The translations under genes and the position numbers were made by a program. Positions 1 through 7,451 of a DNA stretch of 23,168 bases are shown here, in pieces (the first letter of the stretch is position 1; each line of letters begins with the position of its first letter). The DNA is from XYB2-FULL-45-11 sp964355525 (GTDB lineage: Bacteria > Patescibacteriota > Patescibacteriia > UBA9934 > GWF2-40-263). The notes beneath the pieces are model-generated. The model worked only from the letters and a program-made list of their open reading frames with translations, ran no database searches and was not told the DNA's origin. The stretch is taken from contig CAYHDY010000015.1 of assembly GCA_964355525.1 (NCBI GenBank), positions 1 through 23,168 of the forward strand, given 5' to 3'.

Positions 1-1
1 G

Positions 2-538
2 GACGCGTACTTGCGCGAAACGTCGAGCTGGTACAACGGTTACTTCCCGACCGAGCGCGTCACATGCGAGAACCTCAGCAAGAACACCGGCGATCAGGCA
101 TGGGTCGTCGCGGGTTGCATCATGGGCTCCGCGTCGGAACTCGTCGTCTTCCTCGGTCCGAATGAACACGTCGCGCGGTTTGCACTGACGATTCACAAGG
201 GCCTCCGGACGCTCGAACCCGTGTTCCGCGCGAACTACGCGAAGCGGCTCGCGGCAATGAAGATCCTCGTCGTTCCGATCGCGCGCGAAGGCGGATGGGA
301 TGCGATGACGGATCTCGATGGCATGACTTCGGCGATGGACGCCTTCGGTCCGCTCGACACGGACGAGGAACGGCTCCGCCTGTTCCCGAAGAAACGGCGC
401 GGTCAGGAACTCGTCGAACGCATCGGCGAGGAAATGTACGGTGAAGCCTCGAAGACGTTCATCATGGACGTGACCCCGCTCGAAGCCGCGGTCGCTGATC
501 CGATGTTCTCCCTCGAATTCACGCGACTGAACGGTTAA
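2..538 (+). CDS. Unrecognised protein, 5' end outside window
   Basis: The frame is open from base 2, so the gene almost certainly starts upstream. About 178 residues are visible, ending at TAA 536-538. I do not recognise the family. The visible part is soluble, with no membrane segment or signal peptide, and mixes alternating hydrophobic stretches (for example WVVAGCIMG, ELVVFLG, MKILVVPIAR) with an acidic/basic second half. There are no obvious catalytic motifs. Its codon use is GC-rich (many CGC, GCG, CTC), like the PilB/SPFH/NAD-kinase block at 17606-21360 and unlike the more AT-rich glycosyltransferase genes next to it. This may reflect higher expression or core-genome status (inference). 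A strong hairpin terminator follows four bases after the stop. Confidence 0.75.
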   Translation, partial: DAYLRETSSWYNGYFPTERVTCENLSKNTGDQAWVVAGCIMGSASELVVFLGPNEHVARFALTIHKGLRTLEPVFRANYAKRLAAMKILVVPIAREGGWDAMTDLDGMTSAMDAFGPLDTDEERLRLFPKKRRGQELVERIGEEMYGEASKTFIMDVTPLEAAVADPMFSLEFTRLNG

Positions 539-543
539 ACCTC

Positions 544-570
544 AGCGATCGTCCTCACGATCGCTTTTTT
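544..570 (+). terminator. Rho-independent terminator of the first gene
   Basis: The sequence shows a perfect 9-bp stem AGCGATCGT / ACGATCGCT with a 4-nt loop, followed by a T-run (565-570). It sits directly after the stop codon at 538. Confidence 0.88.
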
Positions 571-581
571 ATTTGCATTCG

Positions 582-613
582 AAAAACAAAAGCGGGGTCT
601 GGGGACCCCGCCT
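582..613 (-). terminator. Minus-strand terminator, also a copy of the GGGGTC repeat
   Basis: Read on the minus strand, the stem GCGGGGTC / GACCCCGC (592-611) with a 4-nt loop is followed by a T-rich tract (TTTTGTTTTT, 591-582). It ends the CDP-sugar operon. The core and its flank (AAGCGGGGTCTG ... ACCCCGCCTATTAC on the plus strand) recur inside two glycosyltransferase genes at 5020-5063 and 21844-21872. This intergenic copy is therefore part of a dispersed repeat family as well as a terminator. Confidence 0.8.
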
Positions 614-633
614 ATTACGCGTTGCGTTTTTGA

Positions 634-1083
634 TTACCACGTAAATGGAATTTCTTCGAACGGAATGATTTTCGATTCATTCGGATCATGTGGCATTGTC
701 GCAATGTTGAGAATCATTGTGTTGCCTTCCGAAACATTTCGCCATGTTGCGGCGACACCGGCCGGAATGATAAGCAATCCGTATGATTGATCTCCAACTG
801 TTACTCTCTGAAATTGACCGAATGTCGGCGATGCCTCTCGCATGTCATGCATCACGAATTCAATTGTTCCCATGAAAACAGCAAGGCGACTAACGGATCC
901 CATGTGCAGTTTCCAATCTTTTCGCAAATCCGGAAACAGAATCGAGATGTAGGCTTCACCGAACGGCAACGCATCGAGCGAAAATTCGGGATCCGTATTT
1001 TTCAACACGTGACGAACCTCTCCTTGTCCGCTCGGTATAACGCGACGCGGAGCGAGATATACTCCTTCGATGATGTCGGACAT
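634..1083 (-). CDS. RmlC-like cupin, probable nucleotide-sugar epimerase
   Basis: This 149-residue protein resembles the short dTDP-4-dehydrorhamnose 3,5-epimerase-like (RmlC cupin) family. It has the GVYLAPRRVI opening, a GEVRHVLKNTDPEF segment, and the C-terminal LLIIPAGVAATWRN ... IATMPHDPNES ... IPFTW pattern typical of that group. The conserved cupin segment, usually of W-H-x-H-K type, reads W57-K-L-H60-M here, so one expected histidine is replaced. Activity may therefore be altered or lost. It is the third gene of the CDP-sugar operon, starting 4 nt after the dehydratase stop. It is plausibly a 3- or 5-epimerase acting on the 4-keto-6-deoxy sugar made upstream (inference from context). 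No SD is visible and the start follows from the tight spacing. A terminator follows at 613-582. Confidence 0.8.
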   Translation of the reverse strand: MSDIIEGVYLAPRRVIPSGQGEVRHVLKNTDPEFSLDALPFGEAYISILFPDLRKDWKLHMGSVSRLAVFMGTIEFVMHDMREASPTFGQFQRVTVGDQSYGLLIIPAGVAATWRNVSEGNTMILNIATMPHDPNESKIIPFEEIPFTW

Positions 1084-1087
1084 ATAA

Positions 1088-2098
1088 TTATGCCTGATTT
1101 TTTTTACTCAAATAATTTTTATACCACGCAACCGTTTCTTTCATACCTTCTTCGAGCGTGTAACGCGTCTTCCAACCGAGAAGGCGATTCGCCTTTTCAC
1201 TCGAGAGTGTTTGATCATGAATTTCTGCTTTGGCTTGATTGAGTACGATCGGTTTCAAATCCGGTCGTCCGCAGGCTTCGAGAATTTTATCGACGACTTG
1301 CAACACGTTCAAACAATTTCCCGTGCTGAAGTTAAATGCCTGTCCGACGATTTCCGGACGATCCATGTTTTCCGCAAGTGTGATATACGCCATCGCCGCA
1401 TCTTTCACGAAGAAGTAATCGCGGATGAACAAACCATCAGAACGAATCTCGACGGAACGTCCTGTGAGCGCGCGAACAATTGTATCTGGAATAATGCGTG
1501 AAAAATTCAAATCACCGGGACCGTACAAATTTCCGCATCGCGTCACACATACCGGCAAACCGTATGTATTGTGATACATGAGGGAAATCAAGTCTGTACA
1601 CGATTTTGAAACATCGTACGGATGATTTCCACGAAGTGGAGCGTCTTCCGTGTACGGCAAAACCGGTTGTGGTCCATACGCCTTATCAGACGATGCGACA
1701 AGCACACGTTTCACACTTGGCGTTAAGCGAGCCGCTTCGAGTACATTCACGGTTCCCATGATGTTCGCACGCAACGTTGGAAGCGGAGCTTTGTTTGCGA
1801 CCGGAGCGATCGGTTGCGCGCCGACGTGAAAAATCGAATCGATCTCATATTCATGCAACGATCGATAAACCGTATCGTAATCTTCAAAATCTCCACGAAC
1901 GATAGTGATGTCATGCACGGCCTCGAGTTCGAACAAACGACTTGAAGGAACAAGATCGCGTTGCAATACAACGAGGTGTGCGCCGGCGGCGTGCAATGTT
2001 TCGACAAGTGCCGAGCCGAGCAAACCGAATCCGCCAGTGATGAACACACGACGATCTTTCCAAAACGCTTTTCTCTCCGGCGTCAAAAATGTTTCCAT
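1088..2098 (-). CDS. rfbG: CDP-glucose 4,6-dehydratase-like SDR epimerase/dehydratase
   Basis: This extended short-chain dehydrogenase/reductase has 336 residues from the chosen start. Visible motifs are the NAD-binding TGGFGLLG (21-28), the catalytic SSDKAYG (136-142) and Y161-x3-K165. The segments GNLYGPGDLNFSRIIP and SDGLFIRDYF are typical of the CDP-glucose 4,6-dehydratase / GDP-mannose dehydratase branch. The upstream neighbour is a glucose-1-phosphate cytidylyltransferase, which makes CDP-glucose the likely substrate and CDP-4-keto-6-deoxyglucose the likely product. I chose ATG 2098 because it lies 8 nt after the stop of the upstream gene. An in-frame ATG at 2149 would add 17 atypical residues and overlap that gene by 43 nt. 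No SD is visible. Confidence 0.87.
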   Translation of the reverse strand: METFLTPERKAFWKDRRVFITGGFGLLGSALVETLHAAGAHLVVLQRDLVPSSRLFELEAVHDITIVRGDFEDYDTVYRSLHEYEIDSIFHVGAQPIAPVANKAPLPTLRANIMGTVNVLEAARLTPSVKRVLVASSDKAYGPQPVLPYTEDAPLRGNHPYDVSKSCTDLISLMYHNTYGLPVCVTRCGNLYGPGDLNFSRIIPDTIVRALTGRSVEIRSDGLFIRDYFFVKDAAMAYITLAENMDRPEIVGQAFNFSTGNCLNVLQVVDKILEACGRPDLKPIVLNQAKAEIHDQTLSSEKANRLLGWKTRYTLEEGMKETVAWYKNYLSKKNQA

Positions 2099-2106
2099 AA
2101 AAAAAT

Positions 2107-2916
2107 TTAAATTTTGTCCCAAATTTTCCATCGCGGATCTGTGTTCCACAGATGCTCCAAATCTTCCTTATCTTTATACGTATCCATGCAGTGCCAGAAT
2201 CCTTCATGCGCGTACAAGGCAATCTTTCCTTCCTGACTCGCTTTTGTGAGCGCTTGCTCAACCATCTCACCCGGTTTGCAATAAGGCAGAAAATCGCGCG
2301 AGAGAATCATGAAGCCGCCGTTTGTGTAATCGCGCAACTGCGGTTTCTCTTGAAACTTGGTGATCAGTCCGTATTCATTTGTTTCCACGAGTCCGTATTT
2401 TGATTTCGGGTGAATGCCGGTGATGGTTCCAACCGTTCCGAGCACGGCTTTTCGTTGTTGATGATAGGCGTGCAAGGCATGCAAATCGACATCAGAAACC
2501 CCATCGCCGTACGTGAGCATAAACTCGTTTCCAGTCAGATATTTTTCCACGCGAAGCAAACGTTCTCCCGTGAGCGAATCTTCACCCGTGTCTGCGAAGG
2601 TAATCGAAAAGTTATCGATCCCGTCGGGATTCATGATGGTGTGCGTATTTTTTGAAAGGTCCAAATGAAAATCTTGCGCGTATAAACGATGATTCAAAAA
2701 ATATTCTTTGATCGCCGTACCGCGATACCCGAGACACAAAATAAAATTCGTGTAACCGTAATGCGCGTAAATTTTCATGATGTGCCAAAGGATGGGACGT
2801 CCGCCGATCTCCACCATCGGCTTTGGTTTGTATTCCGTCTCTTCGCGGAGTCGTGTGCCCTTGCCGCCGCACATAATGACGACCGGCATGGATTGACTTT
2901 CGGTTTGTGTATTCAT
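2107..2916 (-). CDS. rfbF: Glucose-1-phosphate cytidylyltransferase
   Basis: This 269-residue nucleotidyltransferase catalyses CTP + glucose-1-phosphate to CDP-glucose, the entry step for CDP-activated deoxysugars. The signature G17-G-K-G-T-R-L-R-E-E-T-E-Y-K-P-K-P is complete. Further family hallmarks are WHIMKIYAHYG, FILCLGYRG, LTYGDGVSDVD and the C-terminal HEGFWHCMDTYKD. The length is normal for the family. Starts: an in-frame TTG at 2934 exists, but ATG 2916 gives the expected short N-terminus and I prefer it; M10 is also possible. It is the first gene of the CDP-sugar operon, read from the promoter at 2968-2996. Confidence 0.93.
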   Translation of the reverse strand: MNTQTESQSMPVVIMCGGKGTRLREETEYKPKPMVEIGGRPILWHIMKIYAHYGYTNFILCLGYRGTAIKEYFLNHRLYAQDFHLDLSKNTHTIMNPDGIDNFSITFADTGEDSLTGERLLRVEKYLTGNEFMLTYGDGVSDVDLHALHAYHQQRKAVLGTVGTITGIHPKSKYGLVETNEYGLITKFQEKPQLRDYTNGGFMILSRDFLPYCKPGEMVEQALTKASQEGKIALYAHEGFWHCMDTYKDKEDLEHLWNTDPRWKIWDKI

Positions 2917-2967
2917 AAGATGACCGTCAAGCAAAGATTATTCGTGCAAATGCCCTATTTGTGCTGT

Positions 2968-2996
2968 ATAGTATACAAGCATTCCGCCTATGTCAA
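2968..2996 (-). promoter_or_regulatory. Sigma-70-like promoter of the CDP-sugar operon
   Basis: On the minus strand a perfect -35 TTGACA (2996-2991) is followed after 17 nt by TACTAT (2973-2968); an overlapping TATACT (2975-2970) would give a 15-nt spacer. Transcription would start near 2960, about 45 nt before the rfbF ATG. The -35 box overlaps the start codon of the divergent gene at 2990, so expression of the two directions may interfere. The core GTATAGTATAC (2966-2976) is palindromic, so a weak plus-strand -10 (TATAGT, 2967-2972) for the 2990 gene is also possible. Confidence 0.6.
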
Positions 2997-3868
2997 CACA
3001 AAATCCTGAACAAAATCAAGTAATTCCAAAGATCAGCATCGTGATCGTGAGCTGGAATGTCCGGAACCTTCTCGAAGCGAATCTCACGCGATTGTTTTCC
3101 CTTCCCTGCAAATATCCATTCGAAGTTTTTGTCGTCGATAACGGATCGCACGATGGGAGCGCACGACTCGTTCGCGAACAATTTCCGCAAGTCCATCTCA
3201 TCCAAAACGATTGGGACGCGGGATTCGCGGGACCAAACAACCAAGCGCTTCGACTCGCAAAGGGTGAAGTGCTTTTATTGTTGAATCCAGACATGTTGGT
3301 CGAAGAAGGAGCAATCGATGTGACGTACGAAAAATTAATGAATGACAAATCGATCGGCGTACTCGGAATTCGACTGAACAAAGAGTCGGGTCAACCGATT
3401 GAAAACGTTCGACGGTTTCCCGATATTATTTCGCAACTTTTCATCTTGCTGAAATTGAGTCATGTATTTCCAAAAATCATGAATCACTATTTGTATCGCG
3501 ATTTCGATTATGCAAAATCGCAAGAAGTGGATCAAGTGCGCGGATCCTTCTTTGCATTTCGTCGCGAGTTACTCGACACAGTCGGATACCTCGATGCCGG
3601 TTTTCACATCTGGTTCGAAGAAGTGGATTATTGCCGACGCGCGAAGGCCGCAGGATTTCGCATTTGGTATGAAGCGAGTGTGAGCGCGCGGGATTACGTC
3701 GGTCGCGGAATGGCACAAATGAAACATCTCGAGAAGCAGCTCATTTTTTCCGCAAGCATGATTCGCTATTTCAAAAAATGGCATCCGTGGTGGCAGTCGA
3801 TATTACTGATCCTCGCACGTCCGATTGGTTTGGTGTTGTCGTTTGCGGCGGATGTTGTGAAAAAATAA
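2990..3868 (+). CDS. GT2 family glycosyltransferase (rhamnosyltransferase-like)
   Basis: This 292-residue cytoplasmic GT-A enzyme probably transfers a sugar onto a lipid-linked glycan. It opens with ISIVIVSWNVRNLL (nucleotide-binding strand), then FVVDNGSHDGS, GFAGPNNQAL, the metal-site region LLLNPDML (NPD in place of a strict DxD, common in rhamnosyltransferase-like GT2), and the acceptor-side FEEVDYCRRAKAAG. The C-terminal 30 residues are hydrophobic (SILLILARPIGLVLSF), suggesting membrane association. It is divergent from the CDP-sugar operon and likely uses its product or another activated deoxysugar (inference). No SD precedes the ATG; with a -10 at 2967-2972 the leader would be very short. 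Confidence 0.92.
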   Translation: MSTQNPEQNQVIPKISIVIVSWNVRNLLEANLTRLFSLPCKYPFEVFVVDNGSHDGSARLVREQFPQVHLIQNDWDAGFAGPNNQALRLAKGEVLLLLNPDMLVEEGAIDVTYEKLMNDKSIGVLGIRLNKESGQPIENVRRFPDIISQLFILLKLSHVFPKIMNHYLYRDFDYAKSQEVDQVRGSFFAFRRELLDTVGYLDAGFHIWFEEVDYCRRAKAAGFRIWYEASVSARDYVGRGMAQMKHLEKQLIFSASMIRYFKKWHPWWQSILLILARPIGLVLSFAADVVKK

Positions 3869-3878
3869 TTTTAATCTT

Positions 3879-3982
3879 GCGTCATCCTGAGCGAAGGCTA
3901 GTGATCGGTCATAGCCGTAGCCGAAGGATCTTCGATCGAATCGAATTCGCGGAAAGATCCTTCGGCAAGCTCAGGATGACGC
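3879..3982 (+). repeat. Large palindromic repeat of the TCATCCTGAGCGAAGG type
   Basis: A 104-bp inverted-repeat block fills the gap between two glycosyltransferase genes. The outer arms GCGTCATCCTGAGC (3879-3892) and GCTCAGGATGACGC (3969-3982) are exact complements. The inner arms CCGAAGGATCTT (3921-3932) and AAGATCCTTCGG (3954-3965) are also exact complements. This is two facing half-elements; one half recurs at 10332-10375. Sequences of this kind are widespread extragenic repeats in bacteria (recalled, not searched). It can form a long hairpin in the transcript between the two genes. Confidence 0.85.
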
Positions 3983-3993
3983 AGTAGACGCGT

Positions 3994-5895
3994 ATGAAAT
4001 TAACCCTGCAACTTTCCTGCTACAACGGAGCGCGATACTTACCTTTTCTTTTTGCATCGCTTCGAACGCAAACGCTTCGCGATTGGCGAATCATTGTGCT
4101 CGATAATGCTTCGACGAGCGAAGAACGTGATGCGATTCGCAAAGCCGTTTCAAACGCGGGGTTCCCCATCGAACTTTTTCGCGTAGAAAAAAATATCGGA
4201 TTCGCGGGCGCACATAATTTTCTTTTTGAGAAACATAAAACCGAAAGTGATTTCGTCGCGTTGTTAAACGACGATGCGATTCTCGAACCGACGTATCTTG
4301 AAAAACTTATTGATGCACTCGAAACGAATCCTGAACTCGCGTCAGTGTCGGGAATCGTGTATCGATGGGATTTCGACAAGCGCGATGAACCTTCGAAAGG
4401 CAAAACGAATATTATTGATACACGAGGATTGTTTGTTTCGATGACGGGAGCTGTTTCGGATATCGACGCAGGCAATGCAAACGAAACGACCACCCCCTGC
4501 CCCCTCCTTAAAGAAGGAGGGGGGATTTCGAGCGGTGGTTCGAAATTCGAATTCGTGTTTGGCGTTTCCGGATGTTTACCGTGCTATCGCGTTTCTGCGC
4601 TCGATCAAGTCAGTCTCGAGGGAACACTCTTCGATTCATCGTTTGTGATTTACAAAGAAGATGTCGAACTCGCGTTTCGATTGCACGCGGCAGGATATAA
4701 AGCCGCGACGATTCCGGATGCGATTGCGTATCATCGCCGATCGATGGGCCGCGGCGTGAAACGACCCGTTTCGAGTGAGACAAAATATCAATCGTATCGC
4801 AATCATCTTTGGACACATCTCATGCACACACACGCGTCCGAACTGTTTTCGAATCGTTGTTTACTTTTGCCGTACGAATGTTTGAAGGTCGCGTATTGGC
4901 TGATTCGAAAACCGAATAATCTTTCGATGACGTTTCGCGAAACGAAACAACAATGGAAAAATCTCATGCGCAAGCGACAGTTTGATCGTGTTGTGCACGA
5001 TGCGACCGCACAACGAACAAAGCGGGGTCTGACACAAAAAGGTCAAGGGACCCCACCTATTACAAGGAACCATTTCGATGCCGACATCGTTGTCGTTATG
5101 GTTTCGCATAATGATTTATCTCAGGCGTGTCTGCAATCGTTTGTCGATGCACGCGCTCGAACATCGCTCAACATAAAACTCGTTGTCGCCGACAACAATT
5201 CGAATAAGTACGCAGCAAATGAATTCGTTCAAGCGATTGTTCCGGATGCGATTGTGTTGCTTCGTCACGAAGATCACGGATACGGACGATCGTGCAATCG
5301 CGCTGCACGCGAACTTTATGCGAAAGATTATTTCATTTTGAATCCAGACACCGTCCTCACCGATCTCGACCTGTTCGAAAAATTTCACGCGTTCATGGAA
5401 GCGAATCCGCAAGTTGGAATCGTGGCGCCGAAAATTTATTATCTCGACGGACGATTGCAAGAAACCTGCCGAAGATTTCCCGCATGGTACGTTCCGTTCG
5501 TGACTCGAACGCGAATCGAACAAACGGCGTTCGGAAAAAAATACATGCATCAATTCGCCATGCGCGATTACGATCATGAAACGAAACGTGACGTGGATTG
5601 GGTGCAAGGTTCCGCAATGTTCGTCTGCGGCGATCTCTGGCGAACACTCGACGGATTCGATGATCGCTACTGGCTCTATTTCGAGGATACGGATCTGTGT
5701 CGACGCGTTCACCTCGCGGGAAAACAGATTATCTATGATCCACAAACGACCCTTCAGCACGCGCACGGAAAAGAATCCGCAACATACTCAAACATGCTCA
5801 TGAATCTCCTCAAGAAAAAAGAAGCGCGCGGACACATCATCAGTTGGATCAAGTATATGATAAAGTGGCACGCGAAACGGGAAATCAAAAATTAA
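3994..5895 (+). CDS. Tandem double-GT2 glycosyltransferase
   Basis: This 633-residue protein has two complete GT2 domains. Domain 1 (about 1-320) has LQLSCYNGARYL, VLDNAST, GFAGAHN, a DxD-type LLNDDA and YKEDVELAFRLHAAG. Domain 2 (about 360-633) has ADIVVVMVSHND, VVADNNS, GYGRSCNRA, FILNPDT and YFEDTDLCRR. It could add two sugars in succession, or act as a polymerising enzyme (inference). Two dispersed palindromes lie inside the frame. One copy of the main hairpin family is at residues 165-177 within domain 1. One copy of the GGGGTC family is at residues 343-357, exactly in the linker between the domains. That position suggests the protein arose by fusion of two neighbouring GT2 genes across a repeat. 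No SD; the start is ATG 3994, just after the 3879-3982 repeat. Confidence 0.9.
   Translation: MKLTLQLSCYNGARYLPFLFASLRTQTLRDWRIIVLDNASTSEERDAIRKAVSNAGFPIELFRVEKNIGFAGAHNFLFEKHKTESDFVALLNDDAILEPTYLEKLIDALETNPELASVSGIVYRWDFDKRDEPSKGKTNIIDTRGLFVSMTGAVSDIDAGNANETTTPCPLLKEGGGISSGGSKFEFVFGVSGCLPCYRVSALDQVSLEGTLFDSSFVIYKEDVELAFRLHAAGYKAATIPDAIAYHRRSMGRGVKRPVSSETKYQSYRNHLWTHLMHTHASELFSNRCLLLPYECLKVAYWLIRKPNNLSMTFRETKQQWKNLMRKRQFDRVVHDATAQRTKRGLTQKGQGTPPITRNHFDADIVVVMVSHNDLSQACLQSFVDARARTSLNIKLVVADNNSNKYAANEFVQAIVPDAIVLLRHEDHGYGRSCNRAARELYAKDYFILNPDTVLTDLDLFEKFHAFMEANPQVGIVAPKIYYLDGRLQETCRRFPAWYVPFVTRTRIEQTAFGKKYMHQFAMRDYDHETKRDVDWVQGSAMFVCGDLWRTLDGFDDRYWLYFEDTDLCRRVHLAGKQIIYDPQTTLQHAHGKESATYSNMLMNLLKKKEARGHIISWIKYMIKWHAKREIKN
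4488..4524 (+). repeat. In-frame main-family hairpin repeat (copy 1)
   Basis: Head GACCACCCCCTG followed by a perfect 10-bp hairpin CCCCCTCCTT / AAGGAGGGGG with loop AAAG (4500-4523). It is translated in frame as TTTPCPLLKEGGG inside GT2 domain 1 of the double glycosyltransferase. Orientation: head first on the coding strand. Confidence 0.9.
5020..5063 (+). repeat. In-frame GGGGTC-family repeat at the GT2 domain linker
   Basis: AAGCGGGGTCTG, a 16-nt spacer, then GGACCCCACCTATTAC. The two ends match the intergenic copy near 591-617, here with a longer loop. It is translated as KRGLTQKGQGTPPIT between the two GT2 domains. Confidence 0.8.
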
Positions 5896-5908
5896 TCACT
5901 CCACCTCT

Positions 5909-7066
5909 ATGTCTCCTCGTGTCGGTATCATTTATCCAACCTACAACGGCCCAGAATCGTACCGCGACATCACACGCTGTTTCGAAACGCTTACGAAGAT
6001 GAACTATCCGCGCGAGTGCGTTGAAATCATTTGCGTTGAGAATCCGTCGAAACACGGAGCGAGTATTCCGTTCATCGAAAAAGAATGGTTCCCTCGCGTC
6101 GGCGTTGACTTCCCGAAAATAACAACACGATATAATCCCGTTGACATCGGTTACTCGGGTGCGAACAATGTCGGACTCGAGATTGCGATCGAGCACGGAT
6201 GCGATTATGTTTTTTTGTTGAACCAGGATTCCGACACGGATCCAAATTTTTTGAAGGCGGTTGTGGATCGCGCAGAGTCGGATAAAGACATCATGTTCGT
6301 ACAATCGATGTTGCTTCTCGGTCAGGACAAAAATCGCGTGAACTCGCTAGGAAACCGATATCATTTTCTCGGACACGGATACGCAGGCGGATATGGGTGG
6401 TCAAAAGATCGTGCACTCGCATTTCTCGAAGACGAACGCAAGACGAATCCGGATTTGATTGTTCCCTATTTCACTGGTGCTGCCGTTCTCGTTCGCGTCG
6501 CCATGGCAAAAAAAATCGGATTGTTTGACACACCGTTTTACATGTACCACGAGGATGTCGACGCAACATTCAATGCACGTGTGCACGGATGGAAAACCGT
6601 CATCGAACCGTCGAGCATGGTGTTTCACTATTACGAATTTTCGCGCAGCATCAAAAAATTCTTCTGGATGGAGCGCAATCGCGTGATCGTGAACCTGACC
6701 TATTACAAACTCCCGACATTAATCTTGATCGCGATTCCGTTCTTCTGTGTCGAGGGCGTCTCGATTCTGTTCGCAATCCGAAGCGGATGGTGGCGCGAGA
6801 AAATGCGATCGTGGGCGTTCTTCTTTCGACCATCGTCATGGAAATGGATCCTCGCACGTCGTCGTCGAATCCAAACAGAACGTGTCATCAGCGATCGTGA
6901 ATTTTTCAAATGGGCGACGAGTAAAATTTTATTTCAAGAAAGCGGCCTCGAAGGCGACGGTGCCGAAGGAATCAAAAAAGACGCGGGAGGTTTCGTGATG
7001 TCCAACATCGCAAATCCTGTTTTGACCGCGATGTGGAACGTGATTTATTTTTTGATGAGATGGTAA
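5909..7066 (+). CDS. GT2 family glycosyltransferase with C-terminal membrane region
   Basis: 385 residues. The N-terminal GT-A domain has VGIIYPTYNGPESY, GYSGANNVGLEIA, FLLNQDSDTDPNF (DSD metal motif), the acceptor-side YMYHEDVDATFNARVHGW and VFHYYEFSRS. A hydrophobic segment follows near 270-290 (LILIAIPFFCVEGVSILFAI), so the enzyme is probably anchored at the inner face of the membrane. It starts 13 nt after the double-GT2 gene and is probably co-transcribed with it. The transcript ends at the hairpin 7076-7106. The C-terminal 60 residues are a less conserved basic tail. The sugar specificity cannot be read from the sequence. Confidence 0.9.
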   Translation: MSPRVGIIYPTYNGPESYRDITRCFETLTKMNYPRECVEIICVENPSKHGASIPFIEKEWFPRVGVDFPKITTRYNPVDIGYSGANNVGLEIAIEHGCDYVFLLNQDSDTDPNFLKAVVDRAESDKDIMFVQSMLLLGQDKNRVNSLGNRYHFLGHGYAGGYGWSKDRALAFLEDERKTNPDLIVPYFTGAAVLVRVAMAKKIGLFDTPFYMYHEDVDATFNARVHGWKTVIEPSSMVFHYYEFSRSIKKFFWMERNRVIVNLTYYKLPTLILIAIPFFCVEGVSILFAIRSGWWREKMRSWAFFFRPSSWKWILARRRRIQTERVISDREFFKWATSKILFQESGLEGDGAEGIKKDAGGFVMSNIANPVLTAMWNVIYFLMRW

Positions 7067-7075
7067 TCGGAAATC

Positions 7076-7106
7076 AAAACACTCTCGACGTGTTCGAGAG
7101 TGTTTT
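7076..7106. terminator. Bidirectional terminator after the GT2 operon
   Basis: Perfect 13-bp stem AAAACACTCTCGA / TCGAGAGTGTTTT with a 5-nt loop. The A-run and T-run at the ends let it work on both strands: for the GT2 genes on the plus strand and for the small minus-strand gene at 7242-7442. Confidence 0.85.
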
Positions 7107-7241
7107 AGATTGCGCGATAAATCCAGTGATGCGGGCCGACGGCGAGAAAGTAAACAGTATTGCGATCTTTGAATCATTGTCGGAAGCGCCCGGTAACACG
7201 TTTCGAATTCCTCCGCGTACAAAATCGTAACGCTCACACGT

Positions 7242-7442
7242 TTAATTTCGCAAATCTTTTAAAGAACGTAATTTTTTGACACGACCTTTTTTTATATCCG
7301 CCTCAGCCCGATCAATGCTTTGTAAAAATTCAGGACGAAAAAAATCGAGCAGATCCGCAAGACGCTCGAAGGCGTTACGATCCACTTGCATGTTGATCGT
7401 GCGAGGTGATCGACGACGAACTTTGATTGCGAGAGATGCCAT
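7242..7442 (-). CDS. Small antitoxin-like protein (orphan)
   Basis: 66 residues from ATG 7442. The N-terminus is basic (SLAIKVRRRSPRTINMQVD). The rest is predicted helical and ends with SIDRAEADIKKGRVKKLRSLKDL, a pattern like the C-terminal part of many small type II antitoxins in which a charged helix binds the toxin. No confident family assignment is possible. The start is fixed by a good promoter whose -10 box lies 9 nt upstream of the ATG, implying a leaderless or nearly leaderless mRNA; longer in-frame starts up to 7592 would read through that promoter. No toxin gene is recognisable next to it. The 135 nt downstream hold no clear gene before the terminator at 7076-7106. Confidence 0.55.
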   Translation of the reverse strand: MASLAIKVRRRSPRTINMQVDRNAFERLADLLDFFRPEFLQSIDRAEADIKKGRVKKLRSLKDLRN

Positions 7443-7451
7443 ATTGGTTTG

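Noticed and set aside
3879..3982. CRISPR array
   Set aside because: The repeats in the window are inverted and dispersed, not direct repeats with regular spacers, and no cas genes are present.
3778..3987. Plus-strand frame across the palindromic repeat, ending SFGKLRMTQ
   Set aside because: It is a translation of the TCATCCTGAGC repeat plus the end of a GT2 gene in another frame.
3994..5895. Alternative genetic code (UGA read as glycine)
   Set aside because: TGA ends genes at 8214 and 20449 and forms the ATGA overlaps at 13065-13068 and 22602-22605, each matching the expected protein end.
7033..7230. 65-codon plus-strand frame starting inside the end of the GT2 gene
   Set aside because: It overlaps the GT2 gene and runs through the perfect 13-bp terminator stem, and has no SD or family match.
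7087..7241. A run of about 50 open codons on the minus strand, in the same frame directly after the stop of the small antitoxin-like gene
   Set aside because: Protein-like composition, but no ATG start and no recognisable family; it ends in the terminator stem. A possible broken toxin remnant, too weak to list as a gene.
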